From: Geothrix sp. 21YS21S-2
Lineage (GTDB): Bacteria; Acidobacteriota; Holophagae; Holophagales; Holophagaceae
Assembly (NCBI RefSeq): GCF_030846775.1
Contig: NZ_CP132910.1
Span: 1,832,001-1,896,000 of the forward strand
DNA: 64,000 nucleotides
Reading direction: 5' to 3'
Positions 34,225-45,589 of this stretch are shown piece after piece (the stretch's first letter is position 1; every line of letters starts with the position of its first letter). The notes under the pieces were generated by a model. That model saw only the letters and a program-made list of their open reading frames with translations. It searched no databases and was not told the origin of the DNA. The position numbers and the translations under genes were made by a program.

Positions 34225-34791
34225 ATGGCCAGACCGAAAAGCGAGGACAAGCGCAGCGCCATCCTGGCGGCGGCCACCCGGGTCATTGCCGCCCAGGGGC
34301 TGGGGGCGCCGACGGCCGCCATCGCCAAGGCGGCCGGGATCTCCAACGGGTCGCTGTTCACCTATTTCGAGACGAAGCACGAACTGCTCGACCAGCTCTA
34401 CCTGGACCTCAAAGTCGAAATGGCTTCCGCGGCGATGGCGGATCTTCCCTCCGGCAGCGAACCCCGGACCCAGGTGCTGCATCTGTGGACCCACTGGCTG
34501 GAGTGGGCGGAAGCCTGCCCCGAGAAGCGCCGGGCGCTCGCGCACCTGTGCGTGTCGGACGCGATCACGCCCGCGAGCCGCCAGATCGTCGGGGCGTCGT
34601 TCGCAAAGGTCCTGGACCTGCTGGAGGGGATCCGCGCGGCCGGTCCCATGCGCGAGGTTCCGCTGGCGTTCGTCCTATCCCTGATGAACGCGCTGGCGGA
34701 CGCGACCATCGACTTTGCGATCCAGGACCCGGATCATGCCGACGCGCATGGCAGGGCGGCCTTCGAGGCCTTCTGGCGGATGCTCGCCTGA
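34225..34791 (+). CDS. TetR family regulator
   Basis: 188 residues. The helix-turn-helix domain (about 8-55) contains PTAAIAKAAGISNGSLFTYF. The C-terminal ligand domain is not diagnostic. It begins at ATG 34225 (MARPKSEDKR); an upstream GTG at 34198 is in frame but lacks a ribosome site. Copies of one half-site, TGACTGACTAG, stand upstream of this gene and again between it and the acyltransferase gene, so it probably represses itself and the two genes behind it. Confidence 0.88.
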   Translation: MARPKSEDKRSAILAAATRVIAAQGLGAPTAAIAKAAGISNGSLFTYFETKHELLDQLYLDLKVEMASAAMADLPSGSEPRTQVLHLWTHWLEWAEACPEKRRALAHLCVSDAITPASRQIVGASFAKVLDLLEGIRAAGPMREVPLAFVLSLMNALADATIDFAIQDPDHADAHGRAAFEAFWRMLA

Positions 34792-34810
34792 TTTTTTTTT
34801 GCGCAGTTTA

Positions 34811-34828
34811 TGACTGACTAGACACCCA
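34811..34828. promoter_or_regulatory. TetR operator candidate 2 (before the acyltransferase gene)
   Basis: TGACTGACTAG recurs exactly, followed by a weaker right half (ACACCCA). It lies 37 bases upstream of the acyltransferase start, suggesting that gene has its own regulated promoter. Confidence 0.42.
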
Positions 34829-34864
34829 CTCATTCCTGATGCCGCAAAGAAGGGAACCTTTCCC

Positions 34865-36127
34865 ATGCCCAACCTCCCATCCCCTCCGACCGCTCCAAAG
34901 GCATGCCTGTTCCGGCAGGGTTGCCTCAGCGGGTCCACCCTGGCATTCCGCGTCCTGGACTCCATCGACGCCCCCGCGGGATCCGCCTGGGACGCCCTGG
35001 TGGCGTCGGCGAGCCCGTTCCTTCAGCGCCCCTATCTGCGGGCCGTGGAGGGAGGGCTGCCGCCGGGGGAGGCCATGCGCTACGCCACCTTCCACGAGGG
35101 CGAACGGCTGGTGGGGGTGGCCTGCTTCCAGCGGACCCGCTTCCAGGGGAGGCCGCTGGGGGAGCGGTTCCAGGGGGGCCCCGTACTGTCCTTCCTGGCC
35201 CGCAACCTGCGCCTTGCCAAGCGTCCCCTGGACTTCCAGGTGCTCGTCTGCGGCAGCCCGATGGCGGCCGGGGAACACGGCTTCCGGTTCGACCCGGCCA
35301 TCGAGCCCCGCCGGGCGATGGAAGCCCTCCTGGCCGCACTGGCCGTGGTGCAGCGCGAACTGGACGGAACCGGAACCCTCGACGGCGTCCTCATCAAGGA
35401 TCTGGACGCGGCGTCCAATCCCTTCGGCGAGAGCCTGGGCCGGCACGCGTTCGCGGGGCTGCGCCCGGAGCCCGCCATGGTTCTGCGCCTGGATCCGTCC
35501 TGGGATTGCTTCGAGGCCTACCTGGGCTGCCTGGCCTCGAAGTACCGGGTGAAGGCCCGGCGCGCCTATGCCAAGTCCCAGGCCCTGCAGGTGCGGGATC
35601 TCGCCGCCGAGGACCTGCCCCGTTTCCAGGATCGCTGGATGGAGCTGTTCGACGCTGTCCACCAGCGGGCTGAAAACCGCCTCGGCAGGCCCACCTTCGC
35701 CACCTTCCTGAACCTGCGCCGGACCCTGGGGCCGGAATTCATCCTGCGCGGCTACTTCCATGAAGGCGTGCTGGTGGGCTTCCTCACGGGTTTCGTGTGG
35801 GGGGGCATCCTGGAAGCCCATCTGGTGGGTCTGGACTACGCCCTCAACCCCGAACTGTCCATCTACCCGCGCCTGCTCTGCGACTACCTGCACATCGCCA
35901 TCGCCCGAGGCTGCCGCCAGCTCCACTACGGCCGCACCGCCAGCGAGATCAAGAGCACCCTCGGCGCCGAGCCGTTGGAGCAGGTCTGCTACCTGCGCCA
36001 CCGCGACTGCGTTCCGAACCAGGCGGCCCGGCTCATCGCGCCCCGCCTGCGGGCGGAATCCACCCCTTTGCGAAGACCCTTCACCCAGGAGTGGTACGGC
36101 CTGCACGCGCAGCCCGCCCTCGGCTGA
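34865..36127 (+). CDS. GNAT/FemAB-like acyltransferase (Acetyltransf_6 or DUF482-like)
   Basis: 420 residues, soluble, with two GNAT-like halves. The C-terminal half has GCRQLHYGRTASEIKSTLG near residue 355, close to the FYGRT-type motif of peptidogalycan and FemAB-like acyltransferases. Related enzymes attach amino acids or acyl groups to cell-wall or lipid precursors; the substrate here is unknown. A metallophosphoesterase gene follows after 32 bases, and both sit behind the second TetR operator, so an envelope-modifying pair is plausible. Confidence 0.72.
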   Translation: MPNLPSPPTAPKACLFRQGCLSGSTLAFRVLDSIDAPAGSAWDALVASASPFLQRPYLRAVEGGLPPGEAMRYATFHEGERLVGVACFQRTRFQGRPLGERFQGGPVLSFLARNLRLAKRPLDFQVLVCGSPMAAGEHGFRFDPAIEPRRAMEALLAALAVVQRELDGTGTLDGVLIKDLDAASNPFGESLGRHAFAGLRPEPAMVLRLDPSWDCFEAYLGCLASKYRVKARRAYAKSQALQVRDLAAEDLPRFQDRWMELFDAVHQRAENRLGRPTFATFLNLRRTLGPEFILRGYFHEGVLVGFLTGFVWGGILEAHLVGLDYALNPELSIYPRLLCDYLHIAIARGCRQLHYGRTASEIKSTLGAEPLEQVCYLRHRDCVPNQAARLIAPRLRAESTPLRRPFTQEWYGLHAQPALG

Positions 36128-36159
36128 ATCCGTTCCCAAACCTTCAGATTGGAATTGAA

Positions 36160-37326
36160 ATGCTCAAACGGTTCGCGATCTTCCTTTCCGTGCTGCTCCT
36201 GGTGCTGGGCGGCGCCGGAACATACTTGTCTGAACGTTCCATCGCCCTGTGGCCGGCCCTGACGGCCCATGCGGGCCTGGTGCGCCTCACCGTCGCGTCC
36301 ATGCTGGCGGGCATGTTGCTGATCACGCTCCTTCAGCGGGTCCCGGTCCTGGGCCACCGCCTGGGGGCCCTGCTCTGGCTGAGCCACGGCTGCTTTGGCC
36401 TGGTCTCCACGTTCCTGGTCTACCTTGGGGCGGCGGACCTGGTCCAGGCCCTGGTACGCCTGGCCACGGGCATCCACGTGGGCCCCTGGGCCCTGGGCGT
36501 GGCCTCGGCGGCGGCCCTGGGCACCTCCCTGCTGGGCCTGGCCACGGCCCTGCGGCCGGCGCGCACCCGCAAGGTGGAGATCCCCATCCCGCACTTGCCG
36601 GCGGCCCTGGATGGCTTCCGCATCGTCCAGATCTCGGACCTGCACCTCAGTCCGACGACGCCCTGGTACCAGGTGGAGCACCTGGTGAACGCCGCCAACG
36701 CCCTCCGGCCCGACCTCCTGGCGGTCACCGGCGACCTGGTGGACGCCGAGGCCGATGGGGTGCGGCCCAAGGCGGAACGTCTGGGGGCCATCCGGGCGCG
36801 CCACGGCGCAGCATTCGTCACCGGCAACCATGAATACTATTCCGGGCTCGGGCGATGGCTGCAGGTGATCCGGGGCATGGGTTGGCGGATCCTGGACAAC
36901 GGCCATGCGGTGCTGGAGCATGACGGCGCCCGGCTCGCCGTGGCCGGAATGCCCGATCCCACCGCCGCCCAGACCGGGCAGGGCCCGGACTTGGCCCGGG
37001 CCTTGGCCGGCATCCCGCCGGAGGCGGTCCCCATTCTGCTGTTCCATCCGCCCACCGGCACCCGTGCCGCGGCGGCGGCCGGGGTGCGCCTGCAGCTTTC
37101 GGGACACACCCACGGCGGGCAGTACTTCCCCTGGAGCCTCCTGGTGCCATCCCTCTACAGGCACGGCAAGGGGCTGTCCAGGGAGGGCGGCCTGTGGGTC
37201 TACACCAGTGTGGGCACGGGCGTATGGGGCCCGCCCAACCGGTTCCTGGTGCCGCAGGAACTGACCCTGCTGGTGCTGAGGTCGGCTTCCGGTTCCCTCG
37301 ACAAGCCCGGATTTGCACAAGGCTGA
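36160..37326 (+). CDS. Membrane-bound metallophosphoesterase (YaeI/YkuE-like)
   Basis: 388 residues. Four hydrophobic helices (about 5-135) precede a calcineurin-like phosphoesterase domain (about 145-375). Metal ligands are visible in order: SDLHLS, TGDLVDAE, TGNHEYYSG, and SGHTHGGQYF. The usual LAHxP step reads LFHPPTG, keeping the His. Members of this layout cut phosphodiesters of lipids such as UDP-diacylglucosamine or cyclic nucleotides; the substrate is not shown by sequence. It is the third gene of the TetR cluster. Confidence 0.85.
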   Translation: MLKRFAIFLSVLLLVLGGAGTYLSERSIALWPALTAHAGLVRLTVASMLAGMLLITLLQRVPVLGHRLGALLWLSHGCFGLVSTFLVYLGAADLVQALVRLATGIHVGPWALGVASAAALGTSLLGLATALRPARTRKVEIPIPHLPAALDGFRIVQISDLHLSPTTPWYQVEHLVNAANALRPDLLAVTGDLVDAEADGVRPKAERLGAIRARHGAAFVTGNHEYYSGLGRWLQVIRGMGWRILDNGHAVLEHDGARLAVAGMPDPTAAQTGQGPDLARALAGIPPEAVPILLFHPPTGTRAAAAAGVRLQLSGHTHGGQYFPWSLLVPSLYRHGKGLSREGGLWVYTSVGTGVWGPPNRFLVPQELTLLVLRSASGSLDKPGFAQG

Positions 37327-37413
37327 CCCATTTCCCGGTCAGGCCGGGCCAGGAGGCGCCGCAACTGACAGGAATTTTTCCAATCGAGGGGTGAAGCTCC
37401 AGGCGGGGCCCGG

Positions 37414-38475
37414 CTAGAACGAGAACGGCCGCACGAAATGGCAGGTGTAGCCGCCGGGGTGCTTCTTCAGGTAGTCCTGGTGGTAGTCCTCGGCGGGCCA
37501 GAAGGTCGCGGCGGCGGCGATCTGGGTGGTGATGGGGCGCTTCCACTTCCCGGAGGCCTCCACCTCGGCCTTGACCTTTTCGGCGGTCTTCCGCTGGGCC
37601 TCGTCGTGGTAGAAGATGGCCGACCGGTACTGGGTGCCGATGTCATTGCCCTGGCGGTTGGCGGTGGTGGGGTCGTGGATGGTGAAGAAGAATTTGAGGA
37701 GGGCCTCGTAGGTCGTCTTCGAGGGGTCGAAGGTCACCTCGATGGCCTCGGCGTGGCCGGTGGTTCCGGTATGGACGTCCTCGTACACCGGGTGCTGCGT
37801 GGTGCCGCCGGTGTAGCCCACGATGGTCTTGATGACCCCGGGGCGCTCCCTGACCAGGTCCTCCATGCCCCAGAAGCAGCCCCCGGCGAGGGTGGCCACC
37901 TCCTTGGGGGATGGCTTCATGCCGAACAGGGCCAGATACTTGCCATAGCCCCGGGCCTCCAGGTCCGCCACGGGCACGAAGCGCAGGGAGGCGCTGTTGA
38001 TGCAGTACCGCTGGCCCGTGGGCGCCGGACCGTCGTCGAAGACGTGGCCCAGGTGGGAATCGGCGTTCCTCGAGCGCACCTCGGTGCGCACCATGCCGTG
38101 GCTGACGTCCCTGTGCTCCACCACCTCGCCGGGTTCCAGGGGCTTGGTGAAGCTGGGCCAACCGCAGCCGGAGTCGAACTTGTCCTTGGAGGAGAAGAGG
38201 GGCTCCCCGGACACCACGTCGACGTAGATGCCGTCCCCCTTGGAGTTCCAATACTCCCCGGTGAAAGGCGCCTCCGTCCCGGCCTCCTGGGTGACCCGGT
38301 ACTGCTCCGGGGTCAGGGTCTTCTTGAGCTCGGCCTTGGTCTTCTTCCCGCCACTTTCCACACGTGCCTCCATTCCCTTGGTTTCCACCTGACGGCCGCC
38401 GGTCAGGCCCATGGCCCCCAGGGCGCCCAGGCCCAGAAGGATGACCCCCAGCAGTACCGCGTTCCTCGTTCCCAT
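37414..38475 (-). CDS. msrBA: Exported MsrB-MsrA fusion, peptide methionine sulfoxide reductase
   Basis: 353 residues that repair both R- and S-methionine sulfoxide in proteins. An N-terminal hydrophobic segment ([19 protein letters not shown]) acts as signal or anchor, so it should work outside the cytoplasm. The MsrB domain comes first (about 45-170), with GCGWPSF and the catalytic Cys in [11 protein letters not shown]. The MsrA domain is second (about 190-350), with the catalytic Cys in GGCFWG. This B-then-A order is opposite to the A-then-B order of neisserial PilB. ATG 38475 follows GAGGAG at 8 bases. Confidence 0.93.
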   Translation of the reverse strand: MGTRNAVLLGVILLGLGALGAMGLTGGRQVETKGMEARVESGGKKTKAELKKTLTPEQYRVTQEAGTEAPFTGEYWNSKGDGIYVDVVSGEPLFSSKDKFDSGCGWPSFTKPLEPGEVVEHRDVSHGMVRTEVRSRNADSHLGHVFDDGPAPTGQRYCINSASLRFVPVADLEARGYGKYLALFGMKPSPKEVATLAGGCFWGMEDLVRERPGVIKTIVGYTGGTTQHPVYEDVHTGTTGHAEAIEVTFDPSKTTYEALLKFFFTIHDPTTANRQGNDIGTQYRSAIFYHDEAQRKTAEKVKAEVEASGKWKRPITTQIAAAATFWPAEDYHQDYLKKHPGGYTCHFVRPFSF

Positions 38476-38666
38476 GGTCAGCTCCTCGACATTGGGGTGC
38501 CCGCCAGGGCTCCATTGTGACGGGATCTCAAAGTCATTGAGCATTTCTTGCGAGAGAGGCGCAACTTCAGCTAGTTTGGAGGTAGCCAACCCGGCCCCGT
38601 GCCCTCGCGGGGCCTTGCCTTATCCGGCCCGCCCAATATTCGGGAGCGTGCAATCCCAATCTCCCG

Positions 38667-38674
38667 TATAAAAT
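38667..38674 (+). promoter_or_regulatory. Citrate synthase -10 region
   Basis: TATAAAAT, 30 bases before ATG 38704. The same octamer stands before acnB (7844-7851), suggesting a shared housekeeping-type promoter. No clear -35 box is visible. Confidence 0.4.
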
Positions 38675-38703
38675 GCTCCACTACAGCCACCTGCGAGGAA
38701 TTC

Positions 38704-39990
<1,287 letters not shown>

Positions 39991-40046
39991 CCGGAGGATT
40001 TTGAGACGGGATTGCAATCCGCACTGGAACCTTCCCGGCCAGTCGG

Positions 40047-40074
40047 TATAGTGTCTGTACCTTCCCCAAGGTAC
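40047..40074 (+). promoter_or_regulatory. Promoter and inverted repeat before the acyl-CoA operon
   Basis: TATAGT (40047-40052) is a -10 candidate. It is followed at once by GTACCTT-CCCC-AAGGTAC (40057-40074), a perfect 7-base inverted repeat placed over the expected transcription start. It may be an operator or a 5' hairpin. No regulator gene lies in the operon. Confidence 0.45.
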
Positions 40075-40130
40075 CGGGATCGGCCATGCCCGGTTTTCCC
40101 AACACCGACCGATTGCCAGCGAGGGATGCC

Positions 40131-41276
40131 GTGGATTTCACCCTGCCCGAGCACGTGGAGGCCCTCCGGGAGGAGGTGCGCAGGTTCGCCCAGAACGAGA
40201 TCCGTCCCCACGTCATGACCTGGGACGAGGACAGGATCTTCCCGGCGGAGGTCCTGGCCAGGCTGGGGGAGATGGGGATGCTGGGGGTGTTCTTCCCGGA
40301 GGAGTTCGACGGGGCGGGCATGGGCTACCTGGAATACGCCGTGGTGGTGGAGGAACTGTCCCGGGTGGACGGCTCCGTGGGGCTCAGCGTGGCCGCCCAC
40401 AACAGCCTGTGCTCGAACCACATCTACACCCAGGGCAGCCCGGACCAGCTGGAGAGGTACCTGAAGCCCCTGGCGGCGGGCAAGGTGCTGGGGGCCTGGG
40501 CCCTCACCGAGGCGGAGGCCGGCAGCGACGCGGGGGCGCTGCGCACCACGGCCCGGCTGGAGGGGGACCACTGGGTCCTCAACGGCTCCAAGAACTTCGC
40601 CACCCACGGCACGGTGGGCGGCATCTGCGTGGTCATGGCCCGCACCCGGGGCGGGACCGGCGCCGACGGCATCAGCGCCTTCATCGTGGAGAAGGACACG
40701 CCGGGATTCCGGGCCGGCAAGCAGGAAAACAAGCTGGGCATGCGCGCAAGCGACACCTCGGAACTCATCCTGGAGGAGGTGAAGGTCCCCGCGGCCAACC
40801 TCCTGGGGGAGGAGGGCGTGGGCTTCAAGCAGGCCATGAGGACCCTGGACGGCGGCCGCATCGGCATCGCCGCCCTGGCCCTGGGCATGGCCCAGGGGGC
40901 CTTCGAGGCCTCGGTGAAGTACGCCACCATCCGCAAGGCCTTCGGCAAGTTCCTGGCCGACCACCAGGCCATCCAGTTCAAGCTCGCCGACATGCAGGTG
41001 GGGATCGAGGCGGCGCGGCTGCTGGTGTACAAGGCGGCGACCCTCAAGGACCAGGGGCTTCCCTACGCCAAGGCCGCGGCCATGGCCAAGCTCCACGCCT
41101 CGGAGGTCGCCTGCAGGGTTGCCGAGGAGGCCGTGCAGATCCACGGCGGCTACGGCTTCATCAAGGACTACCCGGTCGAGAAGTTCTACCGGGACGTCAA
41201 GCTGTGCACCATCGGGGAAGGCACCAGCGAGATCCAGCGGATGGTCATCGCCCGCCACCTCGTCAAGGAGTATTGA
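40131..41276 (+). CDS. Acyl-CoA dehydrogenase (isovaleryl-CoA/citronellyl-CoA type by context)
   Basis: Introduces the 2,3 double bond into an acyl-CoA using FAD. About 381 residues with the conserved [19 protein letters not shown] and [20 protein letters not shown] segments. The C-terminal base appears as GEGTSEIQR, the short-chain/butyryl-type position, not the displaced Glu of true isovaleryl-CoA dehydrogenase. GTG 40131 gives the family-typical start (M)DFTL and has GAGGGA upstream; ATG 40086 would add 15 residues. It heads a five-gene operon with a biotin carboxylase. Confidence 0.9.
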   Translation: MDFTLPEHVEALREEVRRFAQNEIRPHVMTWDEDRIFPAEVLARLGEMGMLGVFFPEEFDGAGMGYLEYAVVVEELSRVDGSVGLSVAAHNSLCSNHIYTQGSPDQLERYLKPLAAGKVLGAWALTEAEAGSDAGALRTTARLEGDHWVLNGSKNFATHGTVGGICVVMARTRGGTGADGISAFIVEKDTPGFRAGKQENKLGMRASDTSELILEEVKVPAANLLGEEGVGFKQAMRTLDGGRIGIAALALGMAQGAFEASVKYATIRKAFGKFLADHQAIQFKLADMQVGIEAARLLVYKAATLKDQGLPYAKAAAMAKLHASEVACRVAEEAVQIHGGYGFIKDYPVEKFYRDVKLCTIGEGTSEIQRMVIARHLVKEY

Positions 41277-41278
41277 GC

Positions 41279-42886
41279 GTGACGCTCATCCACAGCCGCC
41301 TCAAGACCGGCTCCGAGGCCTTCCGGCAGAACCACGCGCACAACCTGGCGCTTTGCGAGGCGTTGCTAGAGGAGAAGGAGCGGCTGCGCCGGGGAGGGGA
41401 CGACAAGGCCCGTGCCCGCCACGCCGCGCAGGGCAAGCTCTTCGTGCGGGACCGCATCGCGCTGCTCTGCGACGTGGCCTCGCCCTTCCTGGAGGTGGGC
41501 CTGTTCGCGGCCACGGGGGTCTACGACGACCCGGTGCCCGCGGCGGGGCTGGTGACGGGGGTGGGCATGGTCCACGGCCGGCCCTGCATGATCATCGCCA
41601 ACGACGCCACGGTGAAGGGCGGGACATACTACCCGCTTACCGTGAAAAAGCATCTGCGCGCCCAGGAGATCGCCCTGGAGAACCGCCTGCCCTGCCTCTA
41701 CCTGGTGGACAGCGGCGGGGCCTTCCTGCCCCTGCAGGCCGAGGTCTTCCCGGACCGGGACCATTTCGGGCGGATCTTCTACAACCAGGCGGTGCTCTCG
41801 GCCGCGGGCATCCCCCAGATCTCGGCGGTCATGGGCAGCTGCACCGCGGGCGGGGCCTACGTGCCCGCCATGAGCGACCAGACCATCATCGTCAACGGCA
41901 CCGGCACCATCTTCCTGGGCGGCCCGCCCCTGGTGAAGGCGGCCACGGGCGAGGACGTGACCGCGGAGTTCCTGGGCGGCGCCAAGGTCCACACCGAGCT
42001 CTCCGGGGTGGCCGACCACTTCGCCGAGAGCGACGAGCAGGCCATCCAGATCCTCCGCGAGCTGGTGAGCCACCTGGGCCCCTCTCCCGCGGCCTCCGTG
42101 GCCCTGCGGACCCCCGAGCCCCCCGCCTACGACCCGCTGGAGATCCTCGGCGCCTGGCCCCGGGACCTGCGCCGGCGCAGCGACGTGCGGGAGGTGATCG
42201 CGCGGGTGGTGGACGGCAGCCGGCTCTTCGAGTTCAAGGAGCGCTACGCCACGACGCTGGTGACGGGCTTCGCCCACGTGGAGGGCATGCCCTGCGGCCT
42301 GGTGGCCAACAACGGGGTGCTCTTCGGGGAGAGCGCCCTCAAGGCCGCCCACTTCATCGAACTGTGCACCTCCCAGAAGATCCCCCTGGTCTTCCTGCAG
42401 AACATCACGGGCTTCATGGTGGGCGCCCAGGTGGAGCGGGCCGGCATCGCCAAGGACGGGGCCAAGATGGTCCACGCCGTGGCCACCGCCCAGGTCCCCA
42501 AGATCACGCTCATCCTGGGCGGCAGCTTCGGGGCGGGGAACTACGGCATGTGCGGGCGCGCCTACGGTCCCCGCTTCCTCTGGACCTGGCCCACCTCGCG
42601 CATCTCCGTCATGGGCGGGGAGCAGGCCGCCCAGGTGCTCACCACCGTCAAGCGGGACCAGCTCTCCCGCGAGGGCCGCCCCTTCAGCGACGCCGACGCC
42701 GAGGCCATCGCCGGGCCCATCCGGGAGAAGTACGAGCGGGAGGGGCACCCCACCTACGCCTCCGCCCGCCTCTGGGACGACGGCGTCATGGACATGCGGG
42801 ACACCCGGGGCTGGCTCGCGGCGACCCTGGCCACCACCCTCTGCGCCCCGGTGCCCGACACGCGCCTGGGCGTGCTGCGAATGTGA
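41279..42886 (+). CDS. Acyl-CoA carboxylase carboxyltransferase (beta) subunit, methylcrotonyl/geranyl type
   Basis: 535 residues, the length of MccB/AtuC. It transfers CO2 from carboxybiotin to 3-methylcrotonyl-CoA or a related branched enoyl-CoA. Two crotonase-fold halves are clear: [17 protein letters not shown] and [16 protein letters not shown] in the first, and [17 protein letters not shown] and [16 protein letters not shown] in the second, all typical of the methylcrotonyl subgroup. GTG 41279 starts two bases after the dehydrogenase stop. Its partner alpha subunit is the last gene of the operon. Confidence 0.92.
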   Translation: MTLIHSRLKTGSEAFRQNHAHNLALCEALLEEKERLRRGGDDKARARHAAQGKLFVRDRIALLCDVASPFLEVGLFAATGVYDDPVPAAGLVTGVGMVHGRPCMIIANDATVKGGTYYPLTVKKHLRAQEIALENRLPCLYLVDSGGAFLPLQAEVFPDRDHFGRIFYNQAVLSAAGIPQISAVMGSCTAGGAYVPAMSDQTIIVNGTGTIFLGGPPLVKAATGEDVTAEFLGGAKVHTELSGVADHFAESDEQAIQILRELVSHLGPSPAASVALRTPEPPAYDPLEILGAWPRDLRRRSDVREVIARVVDGSRLFEFKERYATTLVTGFAHVEGMPCGLVANNGVLFGESALKAAHFIELCTSQKIPLVFLQNITGFMVGAQVERAGIAKDGAKMVHAVATAQVPKITLILGGSFGAGNYGMCGRAYGPRFLWTWPTSRISVMGGEQAAQVLTTVKRDQLSREGRPFSDADAEAIAGPIREKYEREGHPTYASARLWDDGVMDMRDTRGWLAATLATTLCAPVPDTRLGVLRM

Positions 42887-42893
42887 GGAAGCC

Positions 42894-44756
42894 ATGACCG
42901 ACCGGAAGATCATCCGCATCGCCAACGCCGGGGGCTACTGGGGGGACGACCCCTGGGCCCTGCGCCGGCAGGTGCGGGGCGGCCTCGACCTCCACTACAT
43001 CTCCATCGACTACCTGGCCGAAGTGACCATGAGCATCCTGCGCAAGCAGATGGCCAAGGACCCCTTCCTGGGCTACGCCCGGGACTTCGTCACCCAGATC
43101 GACCCGCTCCTGGAGGAGATCCTGGCCAAGGGCATCCGGGTCATCACCAACGCCGGAGGCGTCAACCCCTCCGCCTGCGCCCAGGCCCTGGCCGCCGCGG
43201 CCCGGGCCCGGGGGCTCAAGCTGCGCATCGCCGTGGTGGACGGGGACGACATCGCTCCCCGCATCGGGGAGCTCCTGGCCTCGGGGGTGGAGCTGCGGCA
43301 CATGGAGACCGGGCAGCCCCTGGCCCCGGTGGCGGACCGGATCCTGGCCGCCAACGCCTATTTCGGCGCCATGCCCGTGGCCGCGGCCCTGGCGAGGGAA
43401 CCCCACGTCGTCATCTGCGGCCGGGTCACCGACACCGGCATCACCCTGGCGCCCCTCATGCACGAATTCGGCTGGGGCCCGGGGGACTATGACCTCCTGG
43501 CCAGCGGCATCGTGGCCGGCCACATCATCGAGTGCGGCGCCCAGGCCACGGGCGGCAACTTCACCGACTGGAAGAAGGTCCCCTCCTTCGTCGACATCGG
43601 CTACCCCATCGTGGAGTGCCGCAGGGACGGCGCCTTCACCGTCACCAAGCACCCCGGCACCGGCGGCCTCGTCACCTGCCAGACCGTGCGGGAGCAGCTC
43701 CTCTACGAGATGGGCCACCCCCGCACCTACCTCACGCCGGACGTCGTCGCCGACTTCTCCACGGTGGACCTGCGCGAGGACGGGCCCGACCGGGTCCGCG
43801 TGGAGCGCGTGCAGGGCCGGCCCCCCACGGACCTCCTGAAGGTGAGCATCGCCTATGCCGACGGCTGGAAGTCCCAGGGCGCCCTCATCGTCTCCGGCCC
43901 CGACGCCCGCGCCAAGGCCGAACTGCTGGCCTCGGTCTTCTGGAAGCGGTGCGCCGCCGAGCTGGAGGCCCCCCTGGAGCACACCTGCACGGAGTTCGTG
44001 GGCGACGACTCCGCCCACCGTTCGCTCACGCCCCGCCACCGGGCCCAGGAGATCCTCCTGCGCCTCTCGGCCCGGTCCGCGAGCGCCGGGGACCTGCAGG
44101 CCTTCCGCAAGCTCCTGCCCGCCATGATCCTGTCCGGCCCGCCCGGGGTGGCGGTCACCGGCGGGGCCCCGGCCGTTTCCGAAGTCGTGAGCTACTGGCC
44201 GGCCCTGGTGCCCCGCGGGCTCGTTCTCCCGGAGGCGCGGATCCTGGAGGAGGGCCGGGCGTCCTGGTCCTCGGGGCCCCTGCCCTGGCCCGAGAGCGAA
44301 GGCGAGGGCACCACCCCCTTCGACGCCACCGACCCCTGGACCCTGGCCCCCGGCGCCGGCGCGCAGGTGCGCGTGCCGCTCATGCGCATCGCCCACGCCC
44401 GCAGCGGCGACAAGGGCGATACCGCCAACATCGGCCTCATCGGCCGCTCCGGCCCGTGCTACGCCTGGCTCCGGGACCACATCACGGCCGAGAAGGTGCA
44501 GGCCTGGTTCAAGGGCCACTGCCGCGGGCGGGTGGAGCGCCACCCGGTTCCGCGGCTCTGGGCCCTCAACTTCCTGCTGGAGGAGACCCTGGGCGGAGGC
44601 GGCACCGTCAGCCTCCACCTGGACGCCCAGGGCAAGACCCTCGCCCAGGCCCTGCTCCGGTGCGAAGTGGAGGTGCCCGCCGCGCTCCTGGCCACCATCG
44701 CCCCGGAGAACCGTCCCTGTCCCGGCGAGATCGTGCCCGAAGGGAGCCGGCCGTGA
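42894..44756 (+). CDS. AtuA-like DUF1446 protein
   Basis: 620 residues. The N-terminal DUF1446 domain (about 5-450) has IRIANAGGYWGDDPWA and TNAGGVNPSACAQAL; a small C-terminal AtuA-like domain (about 480-610) has IAHARSGDKGDTANIGL. The family is essential for acyclic terpene use in Pseudomonas (AtuA) but its reaction is unknown. Its presence beside a carboxylase fits either terpene/citronellol or leucine/isovalerate breakdown. It ends in a GTGA overlap with the hydratase gene. Confidence 0.88.
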   Translation: MTDRKIIRIANAGGYWGDDPWALRRQVRGGLDLHYISIDYLAEVTMSILRKQMAKDPFLGYARDFVTQIDPLLEEILAKGIRVITNAGGVNPSACAQALAAAARARGLKLRIAVVDGDDIAPRIGELLASGVELRHMETGQPLAPVADRILAANAYFGAMPVAAALAREPHVVICGRVTDTGITLAPLMHEFGWGPGDYDLLASGIVAGHIIECGAQATGGNFTDWKKVPSFVDIGYPIVECRRDGAFTVTKHPGTGGLVTCQTVREQLLYEMGHPRTYLTPDVVADFSTVDLREDGPDRVRVERVQGRPPTDLLKVSIAYADGWKSQGALIVSGPDARAKAELLASVFWKRCAAELEAPLEHTCTEFVGDDSAHRSLTPRHRAQEILLRLSARSASAGDLQAFRKLLPAMILSGPPGVAVTGGAPAVSEVVSYWPALVPRGLVLPEARILEEGRASWSSGPLPWPESEGEGTTPFDATDPWTLAPGAGAQVRVPLMRIAHARSGDKGDTANIGLIGRSGPCYAWLRDHITAEKVQAWFKGHCRGRVERHPVPRLWALNFLLEETLGGGGTVSLHLDAQGKTLAQALLRCEVEVPAALLATIAPENRPCPGEIVPEGSRP

Positions 44757-45589
44757 TCCCCCTCTCCGCCTTCCCCAGGGAGGGCGACGCCTTCCAGGGC
44801 CGGACCCTGCGGGTGGAGGCCCTGGCCCACGGGGTCATGCGGCTGGTGCTGACGCGGCCCGAAGTGTGCAACGCCTTCGACGCGGCCATGATCCGGGAGC
44901 TGTCCCTGGCCATGGCCGAGCTGGCCTCGATCCAGGACCCGGCGCGCATGCGTCTCCTCCTGCTGGAAGGGGAGGGCTCGGTGTTCTGCTCCGGGGCCGA
45001 TCTGGCCTACATGAAGGAGCAGGGCGCGGCCGCCCAGGAGCTTAACCTGGAGAACGCCAGGGAGCTGGGGCGGATGTTCACGCGCCTGGCCTCCTTTCCC
45101 GCGCCCGTGGCGTGCTGCGTGCGCGGGGCGGCCATCGGCGGGGGCCTGGGCCTGGCCGCGTGCAGCGATTTCGTCCTGGCCGAGCCCGCGGCCGTCTTCG
45201 CCACGTCCGAGGTGATGCTGGGGCTGGTGCCGTCGGTGATCGGGCCCTTCGTCGTGCGCAAGCTGGGCATCGCCGCCGCCGCCCCCCTGATGCTCACGGG
45301 GCGCCGCATCCGCGGCGCCGAGGCCCTGGAGGCGGGCCTGGCGCAGCGCCTCATCGACCCCTCCGAGTCCCACGAAGAGGCCCTGACGCGCGTCCTCCGG
45401 GAGTTCCTGGCCGCCGGGCCCCGGGCGGCCCGGGCCACGAAGGAGCTGCTGCGCCGCATCGCGCCGCTGCCGGACCCCGAGCTGTTCGAATTCACCGCGC
45501 ACACCATCGCCGCGGCGCGCATGTCCGCCGAGGGCCAGGAGGGCCTGCAGGCCTACTTCCGCAAGGCCCCTCCACCGTGGAGGCCCTGA
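44753..45589 (+). CDS. Enoyl-CoA hydratase/isomerase family (methylglutaconyl-CoA hydratase type)
   Basis: 278 residues, crotonase fold. The oxyanion-hole segments FCSGADLAYMKEQ (about residue 80) and GAAIGGGLGLAACSDF (about residue 125) are intact. The catalytic Glu position reads ATSEVMLGLVPS, as in LiuC/AtuE-like hydratases. In the operon it would hydrate the carboxylated product (3-methylglutaconyl-CoA or isohexenylglutaconyl-CoA). GTG 44753 overlaps the previous stop and its own TGA overlaps the next ATG (TGATG), so the operon is tightly coupled. Confidence 0.9.
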   Translation: MIPLSAFPREGDAFQGRTLRVEALAHGVMRLVLTRPEVCNAFDAAMIRELSLAMAELASIQDPARMRLLLLEGEGSVFCSGADLAYMKEQGAAAQELNLENARELGRMFTRLASFPAPVACCVRGAAIGGGLGLAACSDFVLAEPAAVFATSEVMLGLVPSVIGPFVVRKLGIAAAAPLMLTGRRIRGAEALEAGLAQRLIDPSESHEEALTRVLREFLAAGPRAARATKELLRRIAPLPDPELFEFTAHTIAAARMSAEGQEGLQAYFRKAPPPWRP

